Shown here in pieces: positions 49,651 to 59,547 of a stretch of DNA of 64,000 bases. The notes under the pieces were generated by a model. That model made no database searches. It worked only from the letters and a program-made list of their open reading frames with translations, and was not told where the DNA came from. Position 1 is the stretch's first letter, and each line of letters starts with the position of its first letter. Position numbers and translations under genes: made by a program. The DNA comes from an uncultured Corynebacterium sp. (GTDB taxonomy: Bacteria; Actinomycetota; Actinomycetes; Mycobacteriales; Mycobacteriaceae), in NCBI RefSeq assembly GCF_946222835.1, contig NZ_CAMIHD010000011.1, positions 19,991 through 83,990 of the forward strand, in the 5' to 3' direction.

Positions 49651-50655
49651 CTAGCCCACGCGGCGCACGGTGTAATCCGCCAATTGGCGCAGGGCCTGGC
49701 TGGCCGAGTTCTCCGGTAGCACGGCGAGCTGCTCCTCTACCGTGCGCAAGTAGGCATTGATGTCCTCCAGCGCCTTCTCGCGGCCGCTGGACTGGTGCAG
49801 GAGCTCGATGGCGCGCTCCACCTCGGCGTCGGAATGCAGCGGGCCAGTAAGCAGCTCGCGCAGCTTATCGCTCACCTCGCCCTCTTCTTCCAAGGCATAG
49901 AGAACCGGCAAGGTAAATACGCCCTCACGCAGGTCCGTGCCCGGGGTCTTGCCGGATTCCTTAGGGTCGGAGAAGATGTCGATGACATCGTCCACAATCT
50001 GGAAAATCATGCCGATGGCTCCACCGATGCGGTGCAGGGCTGCGGCATGCTCGGCCGAGGCGCCCGAGTGATAGGCACCCAAGTAACCCGCAGAGGCAAT
50101 GAGCACGGCGGTCTTTTCGCGAATAACCGCCGTATAGTGCTCCACGGCATTGGCCTCGCCCGCGCCGATGGTCTCGCGCATCTGGCCGGTAACCAGCTCT
50201 TCAAAGGTATCGGCAAAGTGCCCCACGGTGTGGGTATCCAGCTCACTCATCAGGCGGGAGGCATGCGCCAAGAGCGCATCGCCGGCGAGAATGGCCACGG
50301 AATTATTCCACCGGGAATTCGCGGATTCCACGCCGCGGCGGCGGTCCGCCTCATCCATGACATCGTCATGATAAAGGGTGGCCACATGCACCATCTCCAC
50401 GACGGTGGCGGCCTTAACAACCTCTTCGCAGCCCGGACGCGGACCATACTCGGAGGCCAATAGCGCCATCATAGGACGAAAGCGCTTGCCACCGGCCTTA
50501 GACAGGTGGCTGACCTTATCCTTTAAGAAGTCCTGGCCGCGGTCGATTTCACTGCGCAGCTTGTCTTCTACTGCTTCCATGCCCGCACCAATGCGCTCGT
50601 TGAGCTGCGGATCACCAAGATCCACGTGCGTGGCATGCGATTGACCGTGAGTCAT
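49651..50655 (-). CDS. Polyprenyl diphosphate synthase (menaquinone side chain)
   Basis: A 334-residue trans-prenyltransferase. The first aspartate-rich motif is DDVMDEADRRRG and the second is DDVIDIFSD, with KGGKRFRP-like basic residues (KAGGKRFRPMMALLA) that bind IPP. The start is placed at MTHGQSHATHVDLG with AAGGAA upstream; the frame is open 33 codons further but overlaps the divergent gene. It likely makes the C40-C45 chain for menaquinone, as it lies beside menG and a MenJ-like reductase. Confidence 0.92.
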   Translation of the reverse strand: MTHGQSHATHVDLGDPQLNERIGAGMEAVEDKLRSEIDRGQDFLKDKVSHLSKAGGKRFRPMMALLASEYGPRPGCEEVVKAATVVEMVHVATLYHDDVMDEADRRRGVESANSRWNNSVAILAGDALLAHASRLMSELDTHTVGHFADTFEELVTGQMRETIGAGEANAVEHYTAVIREKTAVLIASAGYLGAYHSGASAEHAAALHRIGGAIGMIFQIVDDVIDIFSDPKESGKTPGTDLREGVFTLPVLYALEEEGEVSDKLRELLTGPLHSDAEVERAIELLHQSSGREKALEDINAYLRTVEEQLAVLPENSASQALRQLADYTVRRVG

Positions 50656-50753
50656 TAAATAGTGTTCCTTGCAACTAAAAGCCAGAGATAATCGATTACC
50701 TACCGTAGTCCAATCCGCGCCCCTAAACACACTCGAGGGGTCGAACTCATGCA

Positions 50754-52019
50754 ATGATAGTCCTCATGTCGGAGCAGATCGATTCCCAAACCTATATCGA
50801 GGTCGCCATCATTGGCGCTGGACCTGCCGGAGCCGCCGCCGCGATTCACGCCGCACGCGCGGGCTTTGACACCCTCCTTATTGATTCCGCGGCATTTCCC
50901 CGCGATAAAACCTGCGGTGACGGTCTCACACCGCGCGCGATGCATCAGCTCGATGAGCTAGGCCTTGCGGTCAACGCCTCCTACCGCAATCGCGGCCTGA
51001 AGCTGCACGGCTATGGCGGCGATATTACCGCGCCGTGGCCAGAGAGCTACCCTTCCCAGGTTGGTACGGCCCTGCCGCGTTATCGCTTTGATGCCCTGCT
51101 TGTCGACGCCGCCGTACACGCCGGCGCCACCCTTATCACCGGCGCCCCTGCTACCGATCCCGTTTTAGAAGGAAACCGCCTGACGTCTTTCCGCGTGGGC
51201 GAAGCCACCGTGCACGCCAAGTGGGTGATTGTGGCCGATGGCGTGCGCTCTACTTTTGGCAAGAAGCTTGGCCGCACGTGGCACCGCGAGGAAGTCTATG
51301 GAATCGCCGCGCGCTCCTATGCCTCCTCCACGCATGCCGATGAGCCCTGGATGCATTCCCACGTAGAGCTCAAAGACGAAGACGGCGAAGTACAGCCCGG
51401 CTACGGCTGGATCTTCCCGCTCGGCTCGGAGCTTGGCCAAGTCAACATCGGCCTTGGTGCGCTCTCGACCGCGCGGCGTCCTGCCAAGATCAACACCAAG
51501 AAGCTGCTCGAGTTCTACGCCGCCCAACAACGCCCCGAGTGGGGACTAGGAGAGATTGAACACGTCACCTCTGCCCTACTGCCCATGGGTGGCGCGGTAT
51601 CCAACGTGGCCGGCGCTAATTGGATGATCATCGGCGATGCCGCCGCCTGCATTAATCCCCTCAACGGCGAGGGCATCGACTATGGCTTAGAGACGGCCGC
51701 GCTGGCCGTGGATCTACTCGGCCCCAAGGATTTCACCCTCGCCTGGCCGGCCATCCTGCGCGAACACTACGGCGAATCCTTCCTCCTAGCCCGCACAGCC
51801 GCACGCCTTTTGACCTACCCGCAATTCCTACCGATTGCCGGTCCCCTGGCCCTGCGCGGGCCCGTCGGCCGCATGCTCATGCCGGCCGCCGCACGCCTCA
51901 TGGGCAATCTCATTACTGACGACGACCGCGACCTCATCGCGCGCACCTGGCGCGCCGCTGGCCGCACCGTATCGTCTATCCGCCGCGATACTCCCCTCTG
52001 GGATTCAACCGCGGCATAG
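50754..52019 (+). CDS. Geranylgeranyl-reductase-family flavoprotein (MenJ-like)
   Basis: A 421-residue FAD enzyme. The dinucleotide motif VAIIGAGPAGAAAAIHAARA is near residue 16, followed by the PFPRDKTCGDGLTPRA-type motif of the family and the FAD-contact IIGDAAACINPLNGEGID. In mycobacteria MenJ saturates one isoprene unit of menaquinone; the position between the polyprenyl synthase and menG supports that role here. ATG at 50766 (MSEQIDSQ) is an alternative start. Confidence 0.9.
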   Translation: MIVLMSEQIDSQTYIEVAIIGAGPAGAAAAIHAARAGFDTLLIDSAAFPRDKTCGDGLTPRAMHQLDELGLAVNASYRNRGLKLHGYGGDITAPWPESYPSQVGTALPRYRFDALLVDAAVHAGATLITGAPATDPVLEGNRLTSFRVGEATVHAKWVIVADGVRSTFGKKLGRTWHREEVYGIAARSYASSTHADEPWMHSHVELKDEDGEVQPGYGWIFPLGSELGQVNIGLGALSTARRPAKINTKKLLEFYAAQQRPEWGLGEIEHVTSALLPMGGAVSNVAGANWMIIGDAAACINPLNGEGIDYGLETAALAVDLLGPKDFTLAWPAILREHYGESFLLARTAARLLTYPQFLPIAGPLALRGPVGRMLMPAAARLMGNLITDDDRDLIARTWRAAGRTVSSIRRDTPLWDSTAA

Positions 52020-52051
52020 TCCCCGCCGCAGTCCTCTAGGCGCGAGCTGAG

Positions 52052-52073
52052 GCCCGCACCTAGGCGGGCTTTA
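52052..52073 (+). terminator. Terminator of the MenJ-like gene
   Basis: GCCCGC, loop ACCTAG, GCGGGC followed by TTTAT on the plus strand. It overlaps the 3' end of the convergent menG. Confidence 0.65.
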
Positions 52074-52749
52074 TCGCTGAGTGGAGTGCCACGATGCCAA
52101 AGGTGAGGTTCTGCCAACCGGCCTCGGTCCAGCCATTGCGATTGATAGCCGCCGCGAGTTCCTCTTGCCCCGGCCACGCACGAATGGACTCCGCGAGGTA
52201 GATATAGGCATCCGGATTAGAAGAGACTACGCGCGCTACCGGTGGAAGCAGGCGCATTAAGTATTCCTTGTACACGGTGCCAAAAATCGGCACCACCGGG
52301 GTGGAAAATTCCGCCACCGCTAGACGCCCGCCCGGCTTGGTCACGCGCGCCATTTCGCGCAGGCCGAGCTCAAAGTCGTGGATATTGCGCAGTCCATAAG
52401 AGATGGTCACTGCATCAAAAGTATTATCCGCAAACGGCAACTTCATTCCATCGCCGGCTACCTTGGGTACGTCCCGCTCACGGCCAGCGGCCAACATACC
52501 GCGGGAGAAATCGCACGCCACGCACCACGCACCGGACTTAGACAGTTCCACGGTGGATACAGCGGTACCGGCCGCAAGGTCGAGGACCTTCTCCCCCGGT
52601 TGTAGGTTTAGTCGCTCGCGGGTGCGCTTGCGCCAGTGCGCGTCCTGCCCAAAGGACAAGACGGTATTGGTGAGGTCGTACTTCTCGCCCACGGCGTCAA
52701 ACATGCGCGCCACATCGAAGGGCTTTTTATCCAGATCTGCCTTAGACAC
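52060..52749 (-). CDS. menG: Demethylmenaquinone methyltransferase
   Basis: A 229-residue SAM-dependent methyltransferase (UbiE/MenG family) that makes menaquinone from demethylmenaquinone. [20 protein letters not shown] is the family N-terminus, [12 protein letters not shown] the SAM loop, and [15 protein letters not shown] and [13 protein letters not shown] are conserved blocks. It begins 11 bases after the mannosyltransferase stop on the same strand. Confidence 0.96.
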   Translation of the reverse strand: MSKADLDKKPFDVARMFDAVGEKYDLTNTVLSFGQDAHWRKRTRERLNLQPGEKVLDLAAGTAVSTVELSKSGAWCVACDFSRGMLAAGRERDVPKVAGDGMKLPFADNTFDAVTISYGLRNIHDFELGLREMARVTKPGGRLAVAEFSTPVVPIFGTVYKEYLMRLLPPVARVVSSNPDAYIYLAESIRAWPGQEELAAAINRNGWTEAGWQNLTFGIVALHSAIKPA

Positions 52750-52760
52750 AAATGATCAGT

Positions 52761-53960
52761 CTAGGCCACGCGGGCACCAAGGGCACGAGCCGCCCACCGC
52801 GGCAGCTCCGGGCGCTGGCCCAAAATTGTCAGAGGCACCCGGCGGGTATCCTCCAGCACCTCTTCGTAATAGCCCACGAGCTGCTCGCACAGCGCCTTCC
52901 ATGTCTTGGAAGAAATGGACTCGCGGGCATTATCGCGCATCTCCTGATGGATCTCTGGGTTAAGCAGCGCATCCACTGCATTGGGGAGATCGTCCACGAA
53001 GGTCTTCACATCCAGCAAAAGCCCGTTATAGCCCTCCTCAATGAGGTCTACCGGACCACCGGCACGCGGCCCAATGGTGGGCACGCCGGAGGCCTGCGCC
53101 TCTTGAATGGACTGGCAGAAGGTCTCAAACTCACCGGCGTGGACAAAAACATCCAAAGAGGCATAGGCCGCGGCAAGTTCTTCACCGGACAGAGCACCGG
53201 TAAACACAGCCCCTGGAAGCTGGGCTTCCAATAGTGGCCGCTCTGGCCCATCGCCCACGATGACCAGCTGGATATCCTCGCGGCCATTAAGCGCCGATAA
53301 CCGGTGCACGCCCTTTTCCGCGGCTAAACGGCCAACGAAGCCGACGATATTCTTCGTTCCGCTCGGCTCCCAGCTGCGACGCAGCTCAGCAGAGCGCTTG
53401 GAGGGGTGGAAAAGCTCCGCGTCCACACCACGACCCCAGTGCCGGACGTTTTTAATGTGGTGCTTTTCTAGATCCCGGATGGTCAGCGAGGACGGCGCCA
53501 GCGTCATCTGGCAGGAGTTATGAATCGTGCGCAGCCACTCCCATACGCCATAGGCCAGCGCGGAAGCATGGTATTTGGTGGCAAAGCCGGCAACGTCGGT
53601 CTGATACAGCGCCACGGCCGGCACACGTTGCTGACGAGCGGAGAAGGCTCCTGCCGCGCCGAGTACAAAGGGGCTGGCTAGGTGGATGATATCCGGCTTA
53701 AAATCACGCAGCGCCTCATCCACCGCCGTGGTAGGAACTCCCACGGGAAGCGAATCCACCAGCGGCACGCGCACGGTAGGCACGCGGTAGATAGGGAATC
53801 CGAGGTAGTCCGGAATCTCCTCTTGGCCTTCGCGGGCGCCCGGCGCGATGACAATGGCCTCCTGTCCAGTCTCGTGCAGGTGCTCCAAAACGCGCAGCAC
53901 TGAGTTGGTCACACCATTGACATTGGGAAGGAAGGATTCAGCCACAATCGCAACACGCAT
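52761..53960 (-). CDS. GT4-type glycosyltransferase, MgtA-like mannosyltransferase
   Basis: A 399-residue GT-B glycosyltransferase. It starts MRVAIVAESFLPNVNGVTNS after GGTGG; the six codons upstream are doubtful. The donor site has GFVGRLAAEKGVHRLSAL and the retaining-enzyme motif EFETFCQSIQEAQASGVPTI. In Mycobacterium and Corynebacterium a gene at this place (between menG and menD) encodes MgtA, which mannosylates a glucuronosyl-diacylglycerol glycolipid; that assignment is from synteny and family. Confidence 0.87.
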   Translation of the reverse strand: MRVAIVAESFLPNVNGVTNSVLRVLEHLHETGQEAIVIAPGAREGQEEIPDYLGFPIYRVPTVRVPLVDSLPVGVPTTAVDEALRDFKPDIIHLASPFVLGAAGAFSARQQRVPAVALYQTDVAGFATKYHASALAYGVWEWLRTIHNSCQMTLAPSSLTIRDLEKHHIKNVRHWGRGVDAELFHPSKRSAELRRSWEPSGTKNIVGFVGRLAAEKGVHRLSALNGREDIQLVIVGDGPERPLLEAQLPGAVFTGALSGEELAAAYASLDVFVHAGEFETFCQSIQEAQASGVPTIGPRAGGPVDLIEEGYNGLLLDVKTFVDDLPNAVDALLNPEIHQEMRDNARESISSKTWKALCEQLVGYYEEVLEDTRRVPLTILGQRPELPRWAARALGARVA

Positions 53961-54020
53961 GCCACCATCATGACCCATTTTCTTAAGTTAATGGTGAAGC
54001 TAGCGGAAAATCTTGGTTAA

Positions 54021-54491
54021 TTATTTCTCCGCACGGCGAGTAAAGAAGCTAATCAGTTTCCACAAAGCGGCCGCAATGAGTGTCGCCACCACCCCTACTG
54101 AAGCCGCTGGGATAATAGCCAGCGTCCACTTACGTCCTTCTACCTTGACCAAATCTGGGTCATCTTGGGCGTATTGCACCCATACCTGCTGCCCTTCACC
54201 CAGGCCACTGGGATAAAGCAGCCCGTGCTTCGGGGCGTGGTAAATCCCGTCACTATCTTGGAAATCCACCGTGGTGCGCAGCATTCCCACATCCTTGACC
54301 GTGGCCAAAGCACGCGCGGGGTGGGCGGCGATGGCGTGATCATTTAGCGCCGGTCCGATGACCATGCCCACCACGCCCACCAGCGCGGCCAGATACAGTG
54401 CCAGCGTCAGCTGATGCAGGCGGCGGCGATAGACCGCGGGTGTATAGCGCGGCACCACGGCTGCGTGCGGTTTATGCTGCGGCGGGGCCAC
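54021..54491 (-). CDS. DUF3592-type membrane protein
   Basis: A 156-residue protein with a basic N-terminus (HKPHAAVVPRYTPAVYRRRL) and two membrane helices at about residues 28-50 (LTLALYLAALVGVVGMVIGP) and 123-145 (LAIIPAASVGVVATLIAAAL). Between them is an extracytoplasmic beta domain (LATVKDVGMLRTTVDFQDSD, GQQVWVQYAQDDP) as in DUF3592. Mycobacteria have a membrane protein at the same place between menD and mgtA. Function unknown. Its start is adjacent to the menD stop. Confidence 0.78.
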   Translation of the reverse strand: MAPPQHKPHAAVVPRYTPAVYRRRLHQLTLALYLAALVGVVGMVIGPALNDHAIAAHPARALATVKDVGMLRTTVDFQDSDGIYHAPKHGLLYPSGLGEGQQVWVQYAQDDPDLVKVEGRKWTLAIIPAASVGVVATLIAAALWKLISFFTRRAEK

Positions 54492-56114
54492 TTACTGGCC
54501 TACCTTTGCGGTCAGCTTCTCATCGAGTGCCCGGCGCGTGGAACGAGTGGTCTTTGCTTCCACGACAGTAATACCGGTGGAGTACTCCTTGAGCTCCGCC
54601 AGGGTATCCAGCAGCTCCTGCGGGGTGGTGACCTCGCGGTAGTCTGCCTCATAGGCTTCTGCCAGCTTGCCGACGTCCACCCCATGCGGCGTCCCAAACG
54701 CCGGCTCGAATGACTCGCGCAGCGCATCGGCCCCCTGCTCGAGAGTCTCGAAGATGCCGCCACCATTGTCATTGGCTACGACGATGGTGAGGTTTTCCGG
54801 CCGCGGTTGGTCTTCCGGAATGAGCAGACTATTGGCGTCATGCAGGAAGGTGACATCTCCCATCAGCGCCATAACGCGTGGGGCGCGCCAATTGGTGGGA
54901 TCCAGCGATTGCGTGGCCAAGGAAATGCCGATGGCCTGGGCGATGGTCCCGTCAATACCGGCCGCTCCGCGCGGCGAGTATGTATCGACGCCGTCGAAGG
55001 GCAGGCCCACTAATGCAGCATCGCGCACCGGGTTCGAGGCGCCGAGGACCAGGGTGTCGTTAACGGAGAGCGTATCGCCCACCGCGGCGGCAACGTGTAG
55101 CCCAGTAAATCCCAGTTCCTCGTCCTCGAGCGTCTCGCGCACGGCTTGTCCGGCCATATCGGTAGCACCTTCACAGATCTTCATCCACTCGCGGCTCGGC
55201 TCGCCGGTGACCTTGACGGTGGTGCCAAGGCGTGCGTCCTCACCACGCTGGTTGGTAAAGTCCTTGGTGCGCGAGAGCACCACCAATTCAATATCCGGAT
55301 CATTCATCAGCGCCAGCACGCCGCGATGCAGCGTCGGGTGCCCGACGACGATAACCTGCTCAACCTTGGTATTGACCACATAATCATTCGCGGAGACCTG
55401 TGCTTTGCGGAAGATATGCGCCGCCGCCGGATGCACCGGATGGTACGGGCCCGGCGCGCTTGGCTCCGCGATGGTTGGCACGTCTTGGAGGCCTTCTACT
55501 TCCCAGGCCTCATCCCCCGCAATGACCAGTGTGTTCTTGCTCAAGTCCACGGCTACCTCGCCGTGATCTACAAAGGTCGGCGCAGGCTCGCGCACGCCAT
55601 CGCCGGAGGTGCGGGCGGGCAAGGCGGCGTCGACAAGCGGGGCATCGAAGGCAACATTGATGTGTACCTGCAGGTCCTCGCGAAAGCGCTGGGACATCGC
55701 TGCCAGATCATCCGCGCCGGTGACCTGGGTGGTTTCCGCGTATACGCCGAAGATGCCCTGTTGCTCGATGGTTTGCGAAGCACCCGTGCCCACCAGGCGC
55801 TCTGGCCGATCCGCACTGATAATCGCCAACGGCGTATGGGAATAATGCGCCTCCACCACGGCCGGCAAGGTATTGGCCACCGCAGTTCCCGAAGTCATCA
55901 CCACACCCACGTGGCGGCGCTGCACCCGCGCCATGCCTAGAGCGGTAAACGCTCCCCCGCGCTCATCCAGGCGGGTGTGAACGCGGATATCATCACGTGC
56001 TAAAAGCGCCAGCGAAAGCGGCGCGTTGCGCGAACCAGGGCACAAGACGATATCCGTGAGGTGGCGCGCCAGCTGGGCGGCTACCTTCTCAGCCAACTGC
56101 ATCGATTCATTCAT
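54492..56114 (-). CDS. menD: SEPHCHC synthase (menaquinone biosynthesis)
   Basis: A 540-residue thiamine-diphosphate enzyme that joins 2-oxoglutarate to isochorismate. The N-terminal Glu-bearing LCPGSRNAPLSLALLA, GTAVANTLPAVVEAHYSHTP and the ThDP-binding VMALMGDVTFLHDANSLL with IVVANDNGGGIF are standard. The start MNESMQLAEKVAAQLARHLT matches the family; 19 further upstream codons lack a ribosome site. It is followed directly by the DUF3592 gene. Confidence 0.95.
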   Translation of the reverse strand: MNESMQLAEKVAAQLARHLTDIVLCPGSRNAPLSLALLARDDIRVHTRLDERGGAFTALGMARVQRRHVGVVMTSGTAVANTLPAVVEAHYSHTPLAIISADRPERLVGTGASQTIEQQGIFGVYAETTQVTGADDLAAMSQRFREDLQVHINVAFDAPLVDAALPARTSGDGVREPAPTFVDHGEVAVDLSKNTLVIAGDEAWEVEGLQDVPTIAEPSAPGPYHPVHPAAAHIFRKAQVSANDYVVNTKVEQVIVVGHPTLHRGVLALMNDPDIELVVLSRTKDFTNQRGEDARLGTTVKVTGEPSREWMKICEGATDMAGQAVRETLEDEELGFTGLHVAAAVGDTLSVNDTLVLGASNPVRDAALVGLPFDGVDTYSPRGAAGIDGTIAQAIGISLATQSLDPTNWRAPRVMALMGDVTFLHDANSLLIPEDQPRPENLTIVVANDNGGGIFETLEQGADALRESFEPAFGTPHGVDVGKLAEAYEADYREVTTPQELLDTLAELKEYSTGITVVEAKTTRSTRRALDEKLTAKVGQ

Positions 56115-56171
56115 GCCGCCCGATTTTACCTGCCCGCGCGCCATTTCCCTTACCGGGCAGGTGCTTGGCAC

Positions 56172-56900
56172 TTAGTTCTGAGCGCCCTGCTGGCCAGCCG
56201 GCTGCTCGCCGCCGCCCAGGAGATCATTGAGGAGACCCTCTATATCCACTTCGCCGCCATTATCCAGCTGGTCTTGCACCTCTGGCGGCAGTTCGGTCGG
56301 AATTTCGGAGGGCAGCTCGTTTTGGAAATCCGGCAGCTTTGGCAGCTTATTGGAGTTCTCATCCTGTGCGTCTGGCGCATCAGTCTGGGTCACGGTGGTG
56401 GGAACTTCCGTGGTCAGCGTCTCCGTTACCGGCTGTGGCTCCGGTTTATCCGCCTCGTCCGCGGCATTGCGCCACAGGAAAAACAACACGGCCGCAGCCA
56501 GTACTGCAAGTACCGCGATAGCTGCGAAGACGCCGGCCATAGCCCCGCCACCGCCGCTCTTCTTTTTCCGCTTTTCCGGCTGGTCCGGATCATAGTTCGA
56601 CGGCACCGGCTCGTACTCGGGCTGCTGCGCGTATTGCTGGCCATATGCCTGCCCGGCCGGCTGTTGATAGCTCTGGCCGTAGCCCTGCTGATAGCCAGCG
56701 GCCGCATCGAATTGACGAGTCTCATTCTGCGGCTGCTGCTCGCCCGGGAAGTACTGCTTGGGGTGCTCGCGGCGCGCTTGGTCGCGGCTGGGGCCGCCGG
56801 CATTATCGGGCACGCGGCCAATCTGGCGCGTGGCATCATCCGCCGGGCTGGACCAGCTGCGGGTTTCATTATTATCGCCATGAGGGCCTTTAGTAGTCAT
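56172..56900 (-). CDS. Gln/Pro-rich single-pass membrane protein
   Basis: A 242-residue protein I do not recognise. The start MTTKGPHGDNNETRSW is chosen since AGAGG precedes it. Residues 1-115 are a Q/G/Y-rich low-complexity cytoplasmic part (GYQQGYGQSYQQPAGQAYGQ). A basic stretch EKRKKKSGGGG leads to one membrane helix at about 120-143 (AGVFAAIAVLAVLAAAVLFF). The outer part is Thr/acidic-rich and ends in a segment ELPSEIPTELPPEVQDQLDN. It sits between uvrA-like and menD on the same strand. Confidence 0.7.
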   Translation of the reverse strand: MTTKGPHGDNNETRSWSSPADDATRQIGRVPDNAGGPSRDQARREHPKQYFPGEQQPQNETRQFDAAAGYQQGYGQSYQQPAGQAYGQQYAQQPEYEPVPSNYDPDQPEKRKKKSGGGGAMAGVFAAIAVLAVLAAAVLFFLWRNAADEADKPEPQPVTETLTTEVPTTVTQTDAPDAQDENSNKLPKLPDFQNELPSEIPTELPPEVQDQLDNGGEVDIEGLLNDLLGGGEQPAGQQGAQN

Positions 56901-56978
56901 ACCCTCTACCTCTACCCCATTTTGCTGTGAGATCCCAGAGGACTCTCCCACAGCGAACGGGTAGCTAAGGCTCGCCGC

Positions 56979-59381
56979 TTAATGCGCTCGGCGTGCACTC
57001 AAGGCGCGGCCCGTGGCGGTATCCTCTGCGGCAACCTGCGCCGGGGTGGCATCCGCGATGATGCGGCCGCCATCTTCGCCAGCGCCCGGGCCCATCTCAA
57101 TGATGCGGTCCGCATTCGCCATCACCGAAAGATCATGCTCGACGACGATCACCGTATGGCCCGCATCCGCCAGCTTGTGCAGCTCGGTATTGAGCAGGTC
57201 GATATCGGCTGGGTGCAGGCCCGTGGTGGGCTCGTCCAGCAGATAGACCGTGTGGCCGCGACGCGAGTTGCGGGAGCGCTGCAGCTCCGTGGCCAGCTTG
57301 ATGCGCTGAGCCTCGCCGCCGGACAGCTCCGGTGCACCTTGGCCCAAGCGGAGGTAGCCCAGGCCGACGGCCTGCAGGGTGGCGATGGCGCGGTAAATCT
57401 TGTCCTCTTCGGCGAAGACCTCGGCTGCTTCGTCGACGGTGAGCTCCAAAATGTCCGCGATGGTACGGCCCTGCCAGCTCACCTCAAGGGTCTCGTCGTT
57501 GAAGCGGGCGCCGCCACACTCCGGGCAGGTGGTATACGAGCCTGGCAAAAAGACCAGCTCTACCTCGATCTTGCCCGCACCGCCACAGGTGGGACACTGG
57601 CCTTGTTTTACGTTGTAGGAAAAGCGTGAGACCGTCCACTTGCGCTGCTTGGCCTCGTCGGTGGAGGCGAAGAGCTTGCGGACGTTATCGAAGAGCCCCG
57701 TGTAGGTAGCCAGCGTGGAGCGCGGGGTGCGGCCGATGGGCTTCTGCGTAATCTGCACGACGCGCTTGACTCGGTCAAAGCCTTCCGTGCTCTCTACGGA
57801 CCAGCCCTTCTCCTCGCTCTCTTCTTCATCGGAAACGGCTGTAGCGGACTGTCGCAGTAGACCGGCCAGCACCGTGCTGACCAGGGTGGATTTGCCGGAT
57901 CCGGATACGCCGGCGACCGCAGTGAATTGGCCGAGACCAAAATCTACATCCAGATTGTCGATGCTGCGGGCTTTGATGCCGCGGAGAGTGAGGTGAGAGG
58001 AGGGGGTTCGGGGGTCGTCGGCAAGCGCGAGCGTGCGCTTAGCTAAGGCGCGGGCAGTGGGGGTATCCGCGTCGTAGTCAGCAACCGGGCCCGAATAGAC
58101 GACGTTGCCGCCGCGCTCGCCGGCCAGCGGGCCGACGTCAACGAGCCAATCTGCCTGCGCGACCAGATCCATGTCATGCTCTACCAAAAGCACGGAATTC
58201 CCGGCCGCGATAAAGCGGCGGCACATGTCCATCACCGCGTCACGCTCATCTGGGTGCAGGCCGGCCGAGGGCTCGTCGAGCACATAGGCCACGCCGAAGA
58301 GACCGGAGCGCAGCTGCGCCGCCAGCCGGATACGCTGCATCTCGCCGCCAGATAGGCTCTGCGTTGGCCGATCCAGGCTTAGATGCGCCAGGCCAAGTTC
58401 GAGCGCCGAGGTCAAGGCAGGAAGAATCTGTTTGAGCAATAAATCCTCAGCCGAATTCTCCTCCGGATTCTGCTTGCTGAGCACCGCGTGGACCCTATCG
58501 AGCGGCAGCGCGCCCAGCTCATCAATGGGCATACCCGCATAGGTCACCTTCAGCGCGGCTGGGTTGAGACGGCGGCCGCCGCAGGTTTCGCACTCGCGGG
58601 ATTCCATATAGGACAGGGTGCGCTTGCGCAGGGTATCCGATTGGGTCTCTGCCAGCGTCTTATTCAGGTAGCTAGCCACTGAACGCCACGTGCCCTCATA
58701 GTTGCGCTGAATCTGATCTTTTCCGCGTAGAGGTTTTACCGTGACGACGGGGCGCTCCTCGGTAAAAAGAATCCAGTCGCGGTCTTTCTGTGGCAGCTCT
58801 TGCCAGGGCGAATCCAGGTCATAGCCCAGGTTCATAAGTATGTCGTGGAAATTCTTGCCCGCCCAAGCGCCCGGCCAGGCTTGGATGGCGCCTTCCTCGA
58901 TGGAGAGGGTGGGATCCGGGACCATCGAGTCCTCGGTCGGTTCATGCACCACGCCCGTGCCGTGGCACTGCGGACACATTCCCTCCGGGGTATTCGGGGA
59001 GAAAGAATCCGAGTACAAGCCCTCCGGGTTATCCCCGGCGCGCGAGTAGAGCAGGCGCACGCTATTAGAGAGTGCGGAGACTGTGCCGACCGTGGAACGC
59101 GCACCGCCGCCGGAGGTTGATTGTTGCAGTGCGACCGTCGGCGGCAGGCCTTCTACCTGGCTGACCTGCGGATCGACGGCCGAGCTAATGAGGCGGCGTG
59201 CGAAGGGGGCTACCGATTCAAGGTAACGACGCTGGCCTTCGCCGTGAATCGTGCCGAACGCCAGCGAAGACTTGCCCGAACCAGACACACCTGTGACCGC
59301 GACGAGCTTGCCGCGGGGCATATCGACGTCGACGTTGCGCAGGTTGTGCAGGTGGGCATCGCGGACCTTGATAGTAGACAT
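56979..59381 (-). CDS. UvrA-like ABC ATPase (UvrA2-type)
   Basis: An 800-residue UvrA paralogue, shorter than UvrA (about 950), with two ABC modules and zinc-ribbon cysteines (CPQCHGTG, CETCGGRRL, CPTCGGAG, CPECGGARF). Walker A motifs GVSGSGKSSLAF and GVSGSGKSTLV and signatures LSGGEMQR and LSGGEAQR are intact. Short UvrA2-type proteins usually lack the UvrB-binding domain and are linked to drug resistance or damage tolerance; the exact role is unknown. The start is taken at MSTIKVRDAHLHN; a frame six codons longer exists. Confidence 0.87.
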   Translation of the reverse strand: MSTIKVRDAHLHNLRNVDVDMPRGKLVAVTGVSGSGKSSLAFGTIHGEGQRRYLESVAPFARRLISSAVDPQVSQVEGLPPTVALQQSTSGGGARSTVGTVSALSNSVRLLYSRAGDNPEGLYSDSFSPNTPEGMCPQCHGTGVVHEPTEDSMVPDPTLSIEEGAIQAWPGAWAGKNFHDILMNLGYDLDSPWQELPQKDRDWILFTEERPVVTVKPLRGKDQIQRNYEGTWRSVASYLNKTLAETQSDTLRKRTLSYMESRECETCGGRRLNPAALKVTYAGMPIDELGALPLDRVHAVLSKQNPEENSAEDLLLKQILPALTSALELGLAHLSLDRPTQSLSGGEMQRIRLAAQLRSGLFGVAYVLDEPSAGLHPDERDAVMDMCRRFIAAGNSVLLVEHDMDLVAQADWLVDVGPLAGERGGNVVYSGPVADYDADTPTARALAKRTLALADDPRTPSSHLTLRGIKARSIDNLDVDFGLGQFTAVAGVSGSGKSTLVSTVLAGLLRQSATAVSDEEESEEKGWSVESTEGFDRVKRVVQITQKPIGRTPRSTLATYTGLFDNVRKLFASTDEAKQRKWTVSRFSYNVKQGQCPTCGGAGKIEVELVFLPGSYTTCPECGGARFNDETLEVSWQGRTIADILELTVDEAAEVFAEEDKIYRAIATLQAVGLGYLRLGQGAPELSGGEAQRIKLATELQRSRNSRRGHTVYLLDEPTTGLHPADIDLLNTELHKLADAGHTVIVVEHDLSVMANADRIIEMGPGAGEDGGRIIADATPAQVAAEDTATGRALSARRAH

Positions 59382-59471
59382 GTCCTCCAGCGTACGCACA
59401 GGTGGCAGGTTGGGCAGTCTTAATACTGACGGCAGGCTCTTTTAGCGGTTCTCTTTTCCCGGTTCACCGGT

Positions 59472-59547
59472 TTTCAACGATTTCGTCCATGCAGATGGCG
59501 AAAACCGTCGACGGTTTAGGTGTTTTAGATGGACGAAATCGTTGAAA
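59472..59547. repeat. Nested palindrome in divergent promoter region
   Basis: TTTCAACGATTTCGTCCAT (59472-59490) and its exact complement (59529-59547) flank a spacer holding a second 16-base perfect palindrome, AAACCGTCGACGGTTT (59502-59517). It lies between the divergent UvrA-like gene and the AbiEi/DUF559 gene and looks like an operator or cruciform-forming element rather than a terminator. Confidence 0.85.
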
